From: Mariprofundaceae bacterium
Lineage (GTDB): Bacteria > Pseudomonadota > Zetaproteobacteria > Mariprofundales > Mariprofundaceae
Assembly (NCBI GenBank): GCA_030950925.1
Contig: JAUZQO010000031.1
Coordinates: forward strand, 1 to 49,803
Length of the DNA stretch: 49,803 nucleotides
Direction of reading: 5' to 3'
Shown piece by piece: positions 8,581 to 18,898 of this stretch. The notes below the pieces were generated by a model. It was not told where the DNA came from. It made no database searches and saw only the letters and a list, made by a program, of their open reading frames with translations. Each line of letters begins with the position of its first letter. The first letter of the stretch is position 1. The translations under genes and the position numbers were made by a program.

Positions 8581-8608
8581 TTGACACCCTATATGTAGTA
8601 CTTATGAT
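8581..8608 (+). promoter_or_regulatory. Sigma-70-type promoter of nrdJa-nrdJb
   Basis: A perfect TTGACA (8581-8586) is separated by 16 bp from TATGAT (8603-8608). Transcription would begin near 8615, giving a leader of about 77 nt. NrdR box 2 fills the spacer, so repressor binding would block polymerase. Confidence 0.75.
8586..8601 (+). promoter_or_regulatory. NrdR box 2 in nrdJa promoter spacer
   Basis: ACCCTATATGTAGTAC matches the NrdR-box consensus at 11 of 16 positions by eye, including the central CTATAT. It lies between the -35 and -10 hexamers and begins 31 bp after box 1. Confidence 0.72.
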
Positions 8609-8691
8609 GCGTCGCCCCTTATGGGACTAGCCTGTGGATGAGCAATGCTTTTGATCAGTGATGTTTCTCCTTGGCGTACGGAGATCATGCC

Positions 8692-10848
8692 ATGACATCG
8701 CAAATTCAAGCGTCCTTAGCACCAGTTAAAAACATCGAGAAAGATATTCCACTACAGCCCGCAAGTCAGGATATTTGGGACACCAAATACCGTTTGAAAG
8801 ATAAAAACAGCAAAGCTGTAGATGCTGATTTGTCGGCCACCTGGGAGCGCGTGGCGCGTGCTTTATCCAATGTTGAAGATGAAGGGAAACAAGCATATTG
8901 GTTCAACCGTTTTACGTGGGCTTTGGCACATGGTGCTATTCCTGCTGGACGGATTATGTCCAATGCGGGTGCTGAAGCTTATAAACCTGCGACATCCACC
9001 ATCAACTGCACGGTTTCAGGTACTATCCCCGATTCCATGGATGGTATTTTATCAATGGTGAAGGAAGCGGGTTTAACGCTTAAAGCAGGCTGTGGCATTG
9101 GTTATGAATTTTCTACTTTGCGTCCCAAGGGAGCGTATGTCACAGGGGCTGGTGCGTATACATCAGGACCTTTATCTTTTATGGATATTTATGATAAAAT
9201 GTGTTTCACTGTTTCATCTGCTGGCGGTCGCCGTGGCGCACAAATGGGAACTTTTGATATTTCTCATCCAGATGTCATCGAATTTATCAAAGCCAAGCGT
9301 GAAGATGGTCGTTTGCGCCAGTTTAATTTATCGTGCCTGATTACCAAAGATTTTATGGAAGCTGTGAAAAACGATCAGGATTGGCCGCTTATTTTTCCAG
9401 CCAATCAATCAGAATTGGATGATGCTAAAAACACCATTGTTTGGCGGCAGATGCCGCACTTTAAAGATGATGTGGTGCGCAATGATGGTGGTGAAGTGGC
9501 TTGCAAGGTGTATCGCACCATCAAAGCGAAGCGTTTGTGGGATGTGATGATGGCATCGACCTATGATTATGCTGAACCTGGGTTTATACTGATTGATGAA
9601 GTGAATGAGAAGAATAACAATTGGTTTTGTGAAGATGTGCGCGCTACCAACCCTTGCGGCGAACAGCCTTTGCCGCCTTATGGTGCATGCTTGCTGGGTT
9701 CTGTGAACTTAACGAAATTTGTTAAACATCCATTTACGGATCAAGTGGAATTTGACTGGGATATGTATCGTGACGTGGTGGCGATATTTACCCGCATGTT
9801 GGATAATGTGGTTGAAATCAATGGTCTACCTTTAGAGAAGCAACGCGATGCGATTGTGTCAAAACGTCGGCATGGGATGGGTTTTTTGGGTTTGGGTTCA
9901 ACCTTGACCATGATGGGTTGCAAGTATGGATCTTCGGAGTCTTTGGTCTTTACAGAAAAAGTATCCTATGAACTAGCACGCACTGGTTTTGAGGTTGGGT
10001 TGCAACTGGGTGAAGAAAAGGGTGTCGCACCAGTGATGAATGAAAATGTTGAAATTACACCCGAAATCATGGCAAAACGCCCTGAAATGGCTGATGATGG
10101 TATTAAGGTTGGGCAGAAGGTGAAAGCTCGCATTTTATGGGCAAAATACTCAAAATATATGCAGAAATTTGGCCAAACTGGGCGAAAAGAAGATCAGGAC
10201 TTGTTGGATGCGTTGATTGAAAAAGGATGCCGTTTTACCCATCATTCTTCGATTGCGCCGACGGGTACGATTTCTTTGAGTTTGGCAAACAATGCATCGA
10301 ATGGCATTGAGCCATCGTTTGCCCATCATTATGCACGTAATGTGATCCGTGAAGGCAAAAAATCGAAAGAAAAAATCGATGTGTTTTCTTATGAATTATT
10401 GGCATATCGTGCATTGATTTGTGCGGATGCTATGCCGCCTATCCATGGCGAAAAAAGCCAGCTTCCAGCATATTTTATAGCGGCAGATGAAGTCACGCCA
10501 AAACAGCATGTGGATATTCAAGCAGCAGCGCAAATTTGGGTGGATTCCTCTATTTCCAAAACAGCCAATGTCCCAACGGATTTTCCTTACGAGGATTTTA
10601 AGGATATTTATATGTATGCTTATGACCAAGGCTTAAAGGGGTGTACAACATTTCGTTATAACCCCGCAGTATTTCAAGGTGTGTTGGTGAAAGAGGAAGA
10701 TTTGGCAAAAACAACGTATAAATTCACCCTAGAGGATGGCTCTTGCGTTGAAGTGAAGGGCAATGAGGATATTGAATATGATGGTGAAATGCATACAGCA
10801 GCAAACCTCTTTGATGCACTCAAAGAGGGTTATTATGGTAAGTTTTAG
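8692..10848 (+). CDS. nrdJ: Class II (cobalamin-dependent) ribonucleotide reductase, catalytic part NrdJa
   Basis: This 718-residue enzyme makes deoxyribonucleotides by adenosylcobalamin radical chemistry and needs no oxygen or diiron partner. The sequence has the conserved ATSTINCTVSG and the glycyl-rich GCGIGYEFSTLRPKGAYV segment. The active-site loop N320-P-C322-G-E324 (NPCGEQPLPPYGACLLGSVNL context) holds the Asn/Cys/Glu set used in catalysis, and PTGTISL follows later. The ATG at 8692 follows GGAGA by 7 nt and is preferred over the TTG at 8671. No radical-generating NrdB gene follows. Instead a small TSCPD-type gene begins 9 bp downstream, the split NrdJa/NrdJb layout known from Pseudomonas. 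No cobalamin riboswitch is visible in the leader. Confidence 0.92.
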   Translation: MTSQIQASLAPVKNIEKDIPLQPASQDIWDTKYRLKDKNSKAVDADLSATWERVARALSNVEDEGKQAYWFNRFTWALAHGAIPAGRIMSNAGAEAYKPATSTINCTVSGTIPDSMDGILSMVKEAGLTLKAGCGIGYEFSTLRPKGAYVTGAGAYTSGPLSFMDIYDKMCFTVSSAGGRRGAQMGTFDISHPDVIEFIKAKREDGRLRQFNLSCLITKDFMEAVKNDQDWPLIFPANQSELDDAKNTIVWRQMPHFKDDVVRNDGGEVACKVYRTIKAKRLWDVMMASTYDYAEPGFILIDEVNEKNNNWFCEDVRATNPCGEQPLPPYGACLLGSVNLTKFVKHPFTDQVEFDWDMYRDVVAIFTRMLDNVVEINGLPLEKQRDAIVSKRRHGMGFLGLGSTLTMMGCKYGSSESLVFTEKVSYELARTGFEVGLQLGEEKGVAPVMNENVEITPEIMAKRPEMADDGIKVGQKVKARILWAKYSKYMQKFGQTGRKEDQDLLDALIEKGCRFTHHSSIAPTGTISLSLANNASNGIEPSFAHHYARNVIREGKKSKEKIDVFSYELLAYRALICADAMPPIHGEKSQLPAYFIAADEVTPKQHVDIQAAAQIWVDSSISKTANVPTDFPYEDFKDIYMYAYDQGLKGCTTFRYNPAVFQGVLVKEEDLAKTTYKFTLEDGSCVEVKGNEDIEYDGEMHTAANLFDALKEGYYGKF

Positions 10849-10857
10849 GGGTATATC

Positions 10858-11490
10858 ATGGTTGTGAAGATTGTTAAAAAAATTACTGCGTATGAAGTTG
10901 TCAATTCAGAGTCACCATCGCTTGTTGTTGAAAATGTGGATGCCCCTTTGTTGGAGCGTGATGAGATTCTTGAAGGAAGTACCTATAAGATCAAAACACC
11001 TGCATCAGAGCATGCGATGTATATCACGATCAATGATGTGATTATCAACCAAGGTGAAGAAAATGAGCATCGCCGACCCTTTGAAATTTTTATCAATTCC
11101 AAAAATATGGAACATTTTATGTGGATTGTTGCCTTGACCCGTGTGATTTCAGCTATTTTCCGAAAAGGCGGGGATGTCACCTTTTTGGTTGAAGAGTTGA
11201 AGGCTGTTTTTGATCCGCGTGGTGGTTATTTTAAAAAAGGTGGCAAATATATGCCTTCATTGGTGGCAGATATTGGCGAAGTGATCCAGCAACATCTGAT
11301 TTCCATTGGTATGTTGGAAGGTGTATTGGATACACCAGAGCTTGAAGCGAAAAAACAAAAGATCAAAGAACGTTTGGGTGACGCTGCGATGAAAAATGCC
11401 ATGCAATGTCCGAAGTGTGCGGCCATGACCTTGGTTCGCATGGATGGGTGTGATACATGTTTAGAATGCGGGTACTCCAAGTGTGGTTAG
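10858..11490 (+). CDS. Class II ribonucleotide reductase small component NrdJb (TSCPD domain)
   Basis: The 210-residue protein starts 9 bp after nrdJa and resembles the NrdJb component of split class II reductases (TSCPD family), needed for turnover of NrdJa. Residues about 30-155 form the TSCPD-like domain (RPFEIFINSKN, MWIVALTRVISAIFR, GGDVTFLVEEL). The C-terminus is Cys-rich: C184-x2-C187, then C198, C201, C204 and C209. Part of this may bind zinc, and the terminal pair may act as the redox relay that re-reduces the active site; which residue does which is inference. No terminator is visible after the gene. Confidence 0.85.
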   Translation: MVVKIVKKITAYEVVNSESPSLVVENVDAPLLERDEILEGSTYKIKTPASEHAMYITINDVIINQGEENEHRRPFEIFINSKNMEHFMWIVALTRVISAIFRKGGDVTFLVEELKAVFDPRGGYFKKGGKYMPSLVADIGEVIQQHLISIGMLEGVLDTPELEAKKQKIKERLGDAAMKNAMQCPKCAAMTLVRMDGCDTCLECGYSKCG

Positions 11491-11516
11491 GTGTAGATTT
11501 TTAACTTGCATTTTTT

Positions 11517-11549
11517 CAAGTGGTTATTTTTATCTTGCCAAGTGGCTAT
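11517..11549 (+). repeat. Pair of 11-bp direct repeats in atp operon leader, 22-bp period
   Basis: CAAGTGGTTAT (11517-11527) and CAAGTGGCTAT (11539-11549) differ at one base and start exactly 22 bp apart, two helical turns. A TATGAT hexamer (11547-11552) overlaps the second copy. The spacing on one face of the helix suggests a protein-binding site at the atp promoter. No good -35 hexamer is evident. Confidence 0.4.
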
Positions 11550-11596
11550 GATGACGCTAGAAATCGCCGCCATATTTAGAGGGTTGGAGGATTCGA

Positions 11597-11983
11597 TTGA
11601 ATTCGAATATGCAAGATAATGGTGCTTCTGAATGGTTTGAGGGGATTTCTTTTTTAATCACCTCTCAAATGGTTGTAAGCTCTTTAATCTCGCTGGCACT
11701 GTATGTTTTTTGGGGTTCATCTCAGGGTATCAGTGTTCTTTTAGGTTCTCTATTGGTCGCTTTGAATGCATGGTTGATGCAGCGCGTCTTTCGTCGTGAA
11801 GATGTGAATCAACGTGATATTTATTTGTCGGCCGCGTTAAGATATATATTGTTTATTGGGGCGCTTCTCTCCTTTGTTTGGCTAGGTTTGAACTTATTGG
11901 CCGTGCTTGGAGGGATGGTTCTCGCATATGTGGTGTCGTACTTTTTTTCTGCCTACACCTTGTTAAGCATTGGCAGAAGATGA
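11597..11983 (+). CDS. atpI: ATP synthase accessory protein I (AtpI)
   Basis: This 128-residue membrane protein helps c-ring assembly and stability. Four hydrophobic segments are visible at roughly 20-42, 45-62, 80-98 and 98-120, including the GSLLVALNAWLMQRVFRR loop that is typical of AtpI. It starts with TTG, 6 nt after a strong GGAGG; the ATG four codons later has no better site. It is the first gene of a complete ATP synthase operon, 29 bp upstream of atpB. Confidence 0.88.
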   Translation: MNSNMQDNGASEWFEGISFLITSQMVVSSLISLALYVFWGSSQGISVLLGSLLVALNAWLMQRVFRREDVNQRDIYLSAALRYILFIGALLSFVWLGLNLLAVLGGMVLAYVVSYFFSAYTLLSIGRR

Positions 11984-12012
11984 CGGGATGATTGATTTAA
12001 TGGGAGGTTGCA

Positions 12013-12900
12013 TTGGCAGCTGAGGAACATAGCACTGGGATTGCTGAGCACTTACAGTATTGGACATACTCGTTTCAGCAGAATTTACCCGTAGATGAAC
12101 GTAATCCATTTATGCAAATTCATATAGACACCATGTTGGTGACTGGTTTTGTAGCATGCCTTATATTAGGTTTTTCAGCATGGCTGAAAGGACGTATTGT
12201 TGAGGGTGCGCCAACAGGTGCGCAGAACGCAGTGGAGTCCATTGTTGGGTTTGTGAATGATACTGTGAAAGATAACTTCCCAGTTCATAATCCATTGGTT
12301 GCGCCTTTGGCACTGACTATTTTTGTTTTTATTTTCTTGTGTAATTTCTTTGATATTTTGCCTGCATACTTATTGGGGCATATTGCAGAAGGTCTTGGTG
12401 CGCCAGCATTTCGCCCTGTACCAACCAATGATTTGAACTTACCTGTAGCCATGGCTTTGGTGGTGTTTGCTTTGGTTCTCTACTATGAATTCAAACTTAA
12501 GCCTATTCACTTTATGAAAGACTTATTATTACAGCCTTTTGCAAGTCTTCTTTTGGATTCTAAAAATCCAGTCGTGAAATTTCTAGGCGTTCTTTTGATT
12601 CCATTGAACTTAACACTAAAACTCATTGAAGAGCTGGCTAAACCCTTAAGTCTATCCTTTCGACTGTTTGGTAATATGTTTGCTGGCGAAGTGATTTTTC
12701 TCTTGATTGCTTCACTTCTTTTGGTGGATAATATGCATGATCTGATGAGCTTTGGCGGTATCGTGTCTGAAATTATGGGATTATTGGTGGGCTTGGCTTG
12801 GTCGTTCTTCCATATGTTTATTGGCTTGTTGCAGGCCTTTATTTTTATGATTCTAACAGTGGTGTACTTGTCAATTGCACATCAGCCTGTAGAACATTAA
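12013..12900 (+). CDS. atpB: F0 ATP synthase subunit a
   Basis: Subunit a forms the two proton half-channels next to the c-ring. The 295-residue protein is strongly hydrophobic. It contains the essential Arg in LSLSFRLFGNMFAGE, the KLIEELAKPLSLS helix before it, and the C-terminal helix LLQAFIFMILTVVYLSIAH. A soluble N-terminal stretch of about 30 residues precedes the first membrane helix. The start is TTG with GGGAGG 5 nt upstream. Length is slightly greater than in E. coli. Confidence 0.95.
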   Translation: MAAEEHSTGIAEHLQYWTYSFQQNLPVDERNPFMQIHIDTMLVTGFVACLILGFSAWLKGRIVEGAPTGAQNAVESIVGFVNDTVKDNFPVHNPLVAPLALTIFVFIFLCNFFDILPAYLLGHIAEGLGAPAFRPVPTNDLNLPVAMALVVFALVLYYEFKLKPIHFMKDLLLQPFASLLLDSKNPVVKFLGVLLIPLNLTLKLIEELAKPLSLSFRLFGNMFAGEVIFLLIASLLLVDNMHDLMSFGGIVSEIMGLLVGLAWSFFHMFIGLLQAFIFMILTVVYLSIAHQPVEH

Positions 12901-12946
12901 GTTTAGCTTTAAAATCGTAGTTTTTAATTAAATAGGAGAGTATAAA

Positions 12947-13201
12947 ATGGAAGCAGAAGTAATTATTACAGCCGCAACGGCAATTTCAGTCGGGGTTATT
13001 TTAGCCGCCGCAGGTTTGGGTTCGGCGATTGGTTGGGGCTTGATTTGTTCAAAAACATTGGAAGGTATTTCTCGTCAACCTGAAATGCGCCCTCAATTGA
13101 TGTTTAACATGTTTATTTTTGCTGGTTTGATGGAATCTTTTCCTTTCATTATCATGGCTTTCGCATTGTGGTTCTTGTTCGCTAACCCATTCTTAGGTTA
13201 A
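12947..13201 (+). CDS. atpE: F0 ATP synthase subunit c
   Basis: This 84-residue hairpin protein forms the rotor ring. Two membrane helices flank the polar loop SRQPEMRP. The ion-binding carboxylate is E63 in the second helix (GLMESFPF). The Gly-rich helix-1 motif reads GLGSAIGWG (23-31), with Ala in one Gly position and a bulky Trp at 30, aligned with Ile28 of E. coli. I see no clear sodium-binding signature, so proton coupling is assumed. An AGGAGA site precedes the ATG. Confidence 0.95.
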   Translation: MEAEVIITAATAISVGVILAAAGLGSAIGWGLICSKTLEGISRQPEMRPQLMFNMFIFAGLMESFPFIIMAFALWFLFANPFLG

Positions 13202-13236
13202 GTAGTAGCTGGTAAATAAGAACGAGAGGCGGTCGT

Positions 13237-13719
13237 ATGAGTATTGATTTAACCCTAGTCGGGCAGTTTATTGTTTTTATTACAATGCTGCTATTGATGA
13301 AAAAAATGTTGTATGTTCCATTGAATGATGCAATGGAAGCAAGAACACAAAAGATTGAGGCTGGTTTGGCTGCTGCTGATGCAGGTTTAGAAGCTAAAGC
13401 TAAGGCGGATGCAGATGCCGCATTGCAATTGGATGCTGCGAAATCAAAGGCGCAAGAAATTGTTTCTGCGGCTGAACGACGTGCGGCTGAAGTGAAAGAG
13501 GAAGCTGTTATAAAAGCTCGTCTTGAAGCTGTGGCAATTGTTGATGCTGGTAAAGAAGAGTTGGCTTCAGAAGTGAGCCGTGCCAAACAGGATCTTCGTG
13601 AAGAAGTGGCTGGCATTGCATTGCAAGCAGCTGAGAAGATTGTCGGTGTTGAACTGGATGCAAAGCGTCATGCAGCATTGATTCATGCCAGTATTTCTAA
13701 AGGCTTTGATGCGGCATGA
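13237..13719 (+). CDS. atpF: F0 ATP synthase subunit b
   Basis: This 160-residue protein is the peripheral stalk. A single membrane helix near residues 5-25 is followed by a long, Ala- and charge-rich coiled coil (AKAKADADAALQLDAAKSKA and onward), typical of subunit b. Only one b-type gene is present, so a homodimeric stalk is expected. A GAGAGGCGG ribosome-binding region precedes the ATG. The stop overlaps the atpH start by 4 bp (ATGA). Confidence 0.95.
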   Translation: MSIDLTLVGQFIVFITMLLLMKKMLYVPLNDAMEARTQKIEAGLAAADAGLEAKAKADADAALQLDAAKSKAQEIVSAAERRAAEVKEEAVIKARLEAVAIVDAGKEELASEVSRAKQDLREEVAGIALQAAEKIVGVELDAKRHAALIHASISKGFDAA

Positions 13720-14240
13720 GTACCTCAAAGATTTCACGCCGCTACGCTGTAGCATTGTTTGACTTGATGCAGGAAGGTGTGATGTTGCTTCCCGCATTAA
13801 AACAAGCTTCAGACTTAACGTCGTGCGCTGAAGCAAAGGATGTTTTTGCATCCTCTGGCTATTCAGAAGCTGTGAAATGTGCGATTTTTGATAAAGTATT
13901 AAGTGATGATGGACGTGAAGAAGTGATGCGTTTGGTTGCATTGTTAGCCTCTCGTGGAAAAATCACGTTGTTACCAGAGATTTTGGGCGAGCTTGAGTTG
14001 TTAATTTCGCAAGCTGGAATTTCTGTGGAGGCTGAAGTTGTTTCAGCGGTTCCGCTTGATGCATCATTATTGAAAGCATTGTCAGATATCCTTGGTTCTC
14101 AAATTGGTAAGAAAGTAAGCCTCGTTGCACATGAAGATCCAAGCTTGTTGGGTGGATTGGTGATACGCATAGGGGATCGCAAGATTGATTGCTCGGTGAA
14201 GAGTAAGCTCGATGGTATGAAACGTGCCATTGTTGGCTGA
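13716..14240 (+). CDS. atpH: F1 ATP synthase subunit delta
   Basis: The 174-residue delta subunit joins the stalk to the top of the F1 head. It begins SKISRRYAVALFDL, the usual delta N-terminal helix. It ends with the family motif PSLLGGLVIRIGDRKIDCSV (delta/OSCP signature) followed by a short basic helix. Translation is coupled to atpF through a 4-bp overlap. Confidence 0.96.
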   Translation: MSTSKISRRYAVALFDLMQEGVMLLPALKQASDLTSCAEAKDVFASSGYSEAVKCAIFDKVLSDDGREEVMRLVALLASRGKITLLPEILGELELLISQAGISVEAEVVSAVPLDASLLKALSDILGSQIGKKVSLVAHEDPSLLGGLVIRIGDRKIDCSVKSKLDGMKRAIVG

Positions 14241-14273
14241 TAAGATTTAAAGATTAGGTCAGAGGTTGATAAT

Positions 14274-15815
14274 ATGAAGCTCGATACAGCGGAAATTAGT
14301 TCCATTATTAAAGAGCAAATCAAAGGGTTTGAAGCAGCGGCAGTGGATGCAAATGTGGGTAGTATTGTATCTGTTGCAGATGGTGTTGCTCTTATCCATG
14401 GTTTGGCTGGCGCGATGGCTGGTGAAATGCTGGAGTTTCCAGATGATACCATGGGCATGGTTCTCAATCTTGAAGAAGACAGTGTGGGTGCCGTTATTTT
14501 TGGTGAGTATACACACTTGGGTGAAGGCGATGAAGTTAAATCAACAGGTCGTATCTTTGAAGTACCAACCGGTCCTGAGTTAAAAGGTCGTGTGGTGGAT
14601 GCCTTGGGTCGTCCGATTGATGGTTTAGGCCCAATCAAAGCAAGTTGTACAGATGTTGTTGAAAAAGTTGCACCAGGCGTGATTGATCGTAAGTCTGTGG
14701 ATCAACCGATGGGTACAGGCATTAAATCCATTGATGCGATGATTCCTGTGGGTCGCGGTCAACGTGAATTGATTATTGGAGATCGGCAAACGGGTAAAAC
14801 TGCGATTGCGATTGATACGATTATCAATCAAAAAAATTCAGGTGTAACATGTATTTATGTGGCTGTGGGGCAAAAAGCTTCAACAGTAGCCACTGTGGTT
14901 CGTACTTTGAAAGAACACGGCGCACTAGATAACACTATTATTGTCGCTGCTTCAGCTTCTGAATCGGCTGCATTGCAATATATCGCACCATATACAGGCT
15001 GCACCATGGGTGAATATTTTCGTGATCGCGGTGAAGATGCACTGATTGTATATGATGATTTGACCAAGCAAGCTTGGGCTTACCGTCAAGTATCATTGAT
15101 CCTTCGTCGCCCTCCAGGTCGCGAAGCTTATCCTGGTGATGTTTTCTATTTGCATTCTCGTTTGTTGGAACGCGCATCTCGTGTATCTGAAGCCTATGTT
15201 GAAGCCTTCACCAAGGGTGAAGTTAAAGGTAAGACAGGTTCATTGACGGCATTGCCAATCATTGAAACGCAAGAAGGTGATGTGTCTGCTTTCGTTCCGA
15301 CCAATGTGATTTCTATTACTGATGGTCAGATTTTCTTGGAAACAGGCTTGTTTAATTCTGGTCAACGTCCAGCGGTGAATGTTGGTTTATCTGTATCTCG
15401 TGTGGGTGGCGCAGCTCAAACCAAAGCGGTGAAGAAAGTGGGCGGTGGTTTGCGTTTGGATTTGGCTCAGTACCGTGAATTGGCAGCCTTTGCTCAATTT
15501 GCATCGGATTTGGATGCTGCAACACGTGCTCAAATTGAACGTGGCAAACGTGGTATGGAAGTGTTGAAACAAGAAGAAAATTCACCCCAATCCATTGCTG
15601 AAATGACGGCTATTTTATACGCTTTGGGCAACGGTGACTTGGATGATGTTGAAGTATCAGCCATTGTATCTTTTGAAAGTGCTTTCTTAAGCTTCTTAGC
15701 TCATGAGCGTAAATCATTGGTGGATGACTTGAATGAAAAACTTGCGTTGACGGATGAAATTGTTGCCAGTTTACAGAAGGCAATTTCTGACTTTAAAGAA
15801 ACTGGCACTTGGTAA
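14274..15815 (+). CDS. atpA: F1 ATP synthase subunit alpha
   Basis: The 513-residue alpha subunit forms the non-catalytic nucleotide sites. It shows Walker A GDRQTGKT in the context [16 protein letters not shown] and the arginine-finger region later in the chain (ISVTDGQIF-type segment here ITDGQIF, then [10 protein letters not shown]). It also has the conserved [18 protein letters not shown]. Full length and no frame disruption. It lies 33 bp after atpH. Confidence 0.98.
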   Translation: MKLDTAEISSIIKEQIKGFEAAAVDANVGSIVSVADGVALIHGLAGAMAGEMLEFPDDTMGMVLNLEEDSVGAVIFGEYTHLGEGDEVKSTGRIFEVPTGPELKGRVVDALGRPIDGLGPIKASCTDVVEKVAPGVIDRKSVDQPMGTGIKSIDAMIPVGRGQRELIIGDRQTGKTAIAIDTIINQKNSGVTCIYVAVGQKASTVATVVRTLKEHGALDNTIIVAASASESAALQYIAPYTGCTMGEYFRDRGEDALIVYDDLTKQAWAYRQVSLILRRPPGREAYPGDVFYLHSRLLERASRVSEAYVEAFTKGEVKGKTGSLTALPIIETQEGDVSAFVPTNVISITDGQIFLETGLFNSGQRPAVNVGLSVSRVGGAAQTKAVKKVGGGLRLDLAQYRELAAFAQFASDLDAATRAQIERGKRGMEVLKQEENSPQSIAEMTAILYALGNGDLDDVEVSAIVSFESAFLSFLAHERKSLVDDLNEKLALTDEIVASLQKAISDFKETGTW

Positions 15816-15825
15816 GGAGTAGATA

Positions 15826-16680
15826 GTGGCTTCTGCAAAAGAGATACGTGGTCAAATAAAGGCCACTCAGAATACGGCAAAAATCACCAAAGCGATGGAG
15901 ATGGTTGCTGCTTCCAAGATGCGGAAAGCTCAAGAACGGGTGTTGGATGCACGCTCTTATGCTGAAGGTATTGAGCGTGTTATTCACAATTTGATGCGTT
16001 CACATCCCGAATATAAACATCCTTTTTTGGTGAAACGCGATGTGAAACGCATGGGCGTGATAGCCGTTTCGACGGATAAAGGTTTGTGTGGTGGTTTAAA
16101 TACCAATGCCATGAAAAAAGTTTTGTCACTGATGGAGTCCTCTCCTGTTGATGTAGACTTTATGAATATTGGACGTCGTGCCAGTCAGTTTATGCGGCGT
16201 TTTGGTGGTAAAGTTCTTGCCAGTGTTGAAGATGTGAATGATACCCCATCTCTGGATGAAATTTTGGGTGTTGTGCAAGTGGCCATGGATAAATACATGG
16301 CAGGTGAATTGGATGAAGTTCACTTGGTGTATAGCCAGTATGTGAATACCATGACTCAAAAGCCGACGAGTATGCGCTTGTTGCCTTGTGATGATTCAAA
16401 TGTAAGCGAACAAGAAACCTATTGGGACTATTTATATGAGCCTGATAGTCAAGTTGTGTTGGATGGTTTGTTGCGTCGTTACATTGAGGCACTGGTTTAT
16501 CACAGTGTTTTGGAAAACAAGGCATGTGAACATTCTGCGCGGATGGTAGCAATGAAATCTGCAACAGATAATGCAAGAGACATTGTAAAAGATTTGCAAG
16601 TGACATATAACAAAGCTCGACAAGCAGCGATTACGCAAGAAATTGCCGAAATTTGTTCGGGTGCAGCGGCTTCGGCCTAA
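15826..16680 (+). CDS. atpG: F1 ATP synthase subunit gamma
   Basis: The 284-residue gamma subunit is the central rotor shaft. Both terminal helices are clear: KEIRGQIKATQNTAKITKAM with MVAASKMRKAQ at the N-terminus, and MKSATDNARDIVKDL with ITQEIAEICSGA at the C-terminus. A DKGLCGGLN motif lies in the Rossmann-like part. The start is GTG with AAGGAG directly upstream. Confidence 0.97.
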   Translation: MASAKEIRGQIKATQNTAKITKAMEMVAASKMRKAQERVLDARSYAEGIERVIHNLMRSHPEYKHPFLVKRDVKRMGVIAVSTDKGLCGGLNTNAMKKVLSLMESSPVDVDFMNIGRRASQFMRRFGGKVLASVEDVNDTPSLDEILGVVQVAMDKYMAGELDEVHLVYSQYVNTMTQKPTSMRLLPCDDSNVSEQETYWDYLYEPDSQVVLDGLLRRYIEALVYHSVLENKACEHSARMVAMKSATDNARDIVKDLQVTYNKARQAAITQEIAEICSGAAASA

Positions 16681-16700
16681 TCAGTAATTTAGAAGTTTGA

Positions 16701-18112
<1,412 letters not shown>

Positions 18113-18113
<1 letters not shown>

Positions 18114-18523
18114 TGTCGACCGTTGAAGTCCTCGTGGCGACAGCAGAGCGTGAGGTATACCGTGGCGAAGCTGATTTTGTGGTTGCTCCTGGTGCAGCTG
18201 GAGAATTGGGTATTATGCCAAAGCATACACCGTTGCTAAGTGCTTTATGTGCAGGTGAATTGAAAATTACGCGCGGAGAAGAGATTGATGAAGTGTTTAT
18301 CTCAGGCGGTTTTTTAGAAGTTCAACCTGATTGTATTACGGTTTTGGCTGATACAGCAGAACGTGCTTCAGATGTTGATGAAGCGTCTGCTTTAGAGGCT
18401 GAACGTAAAGCCAAAGAAATTGTGGATACGCATAACGGGGATATGGACTATGCCCGTGCAGCCAATGAACTTGCGATTGCGAGTGCACGTTTGGCATTTC
18501 TGAGAAAACGAAAGAAACATTAA
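18113..18523 (+). CDS. atpC: F1 ATP synthase subunit epsilon
   Basis: The 136-residue epsilon subunit regulates and couples F1 to the c-ring. The N-terminal beta sandwich contains GELGIMPKHTPLLSAL and the ISGGFLEVQP strand. A C-terminal helical hairpin ends with the LAFLRKRKK tail. It is the last gene of the operon; a strong terminator follows within 20 bp. Confidence 0.97.
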
Positions 18524-18542
18524 GGGTTATATTCTCTGATGG

Positions 18543-18572
18543 AAAGGGTCGCTTGTGCGGCCCTTTTTTTTT
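18543..18572 (+). terminator. Intrinsic terminator of the atp operon
   Basis: AAAGGGTCGC (18543-18552) pairs with GCGGCCCTTT (18557-18566) over ten pairs, one of them G-T, around a TTGT loop. The 3' arm runs into nine consecutive T residues (18564-18572). It lies 20 bp after the atpC stop. Confidence 0.93.
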
Positions 18573-18680
18573 GTGCTAAAAATCGGTGGTTATTTGGTTT
18601 ACTGTTGATTTTCCTTGTATGCTAGTTCAAGTATAAAATTATCCTTATCATGTTAAATGTTATTTGGATCTTGATTTCGA

Positions 18681-18821
18681 ATGCAGTTCTTCTCAGGCTG
18701 GATCCGAAACCAGTATGCAATGATATGTGTAGGTATCATAGGATGGTTTTTATGCTTGAATCATGTAGCAGGGCTTAGCAAGTACAGCAAGCAGAATAAA
18801 ATGCTGCTTTTAACTTTGTGA
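18681..18821 (+). CDS. Possible 46-aa small membrane peptide (doubtful)
   Basis: An ATG-started frame of 46 codons encodes a peptide starting MQFFSGWIRN, with a hydrophobic stretch (AMICVGIIGWFLCL) long enough for one membrane segment and a basic C-terminal part. No Shine-Dalgarno sequence is visible upstream, I do not recognise it, and frames this short arise by chance. It is listed only because the spacer is otherwise empty. Confidence 0.15.
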   Translation: MQFFSGWIRNQYAMICVGIIGWFLCLNHVAGLSKYSKQNKMLLLTL

Positions 18822-18882
18822 TTGAATAAATCAGTGGTAAGCTGAACAACGATAGATTTTTATAATGATGAAACGTTATAAA

Positions 18883-18898
18883 AAAGTTAATTAACTTT
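18883..18898. promoter_or_regulatory. 16-bp perfect palindrome before glmU
   Basis: AAAGTTAATTAACTTT is its own reverse complement and ends 18 bp before the glmU start codon, downstream of a TATAAT hexamer. This position would suit a repressor site. The palindrome is pure low-complexity apart from the GTTAAC cores, so chance remains possible. Confidence 0.35.

Noticed and set aside
8609-8691. Possible cobalamin riboswitch before the class II reductase
   Set aside because: I could not find the conserved B12-box core, and the leader of about 77 nt is too short for a full element.
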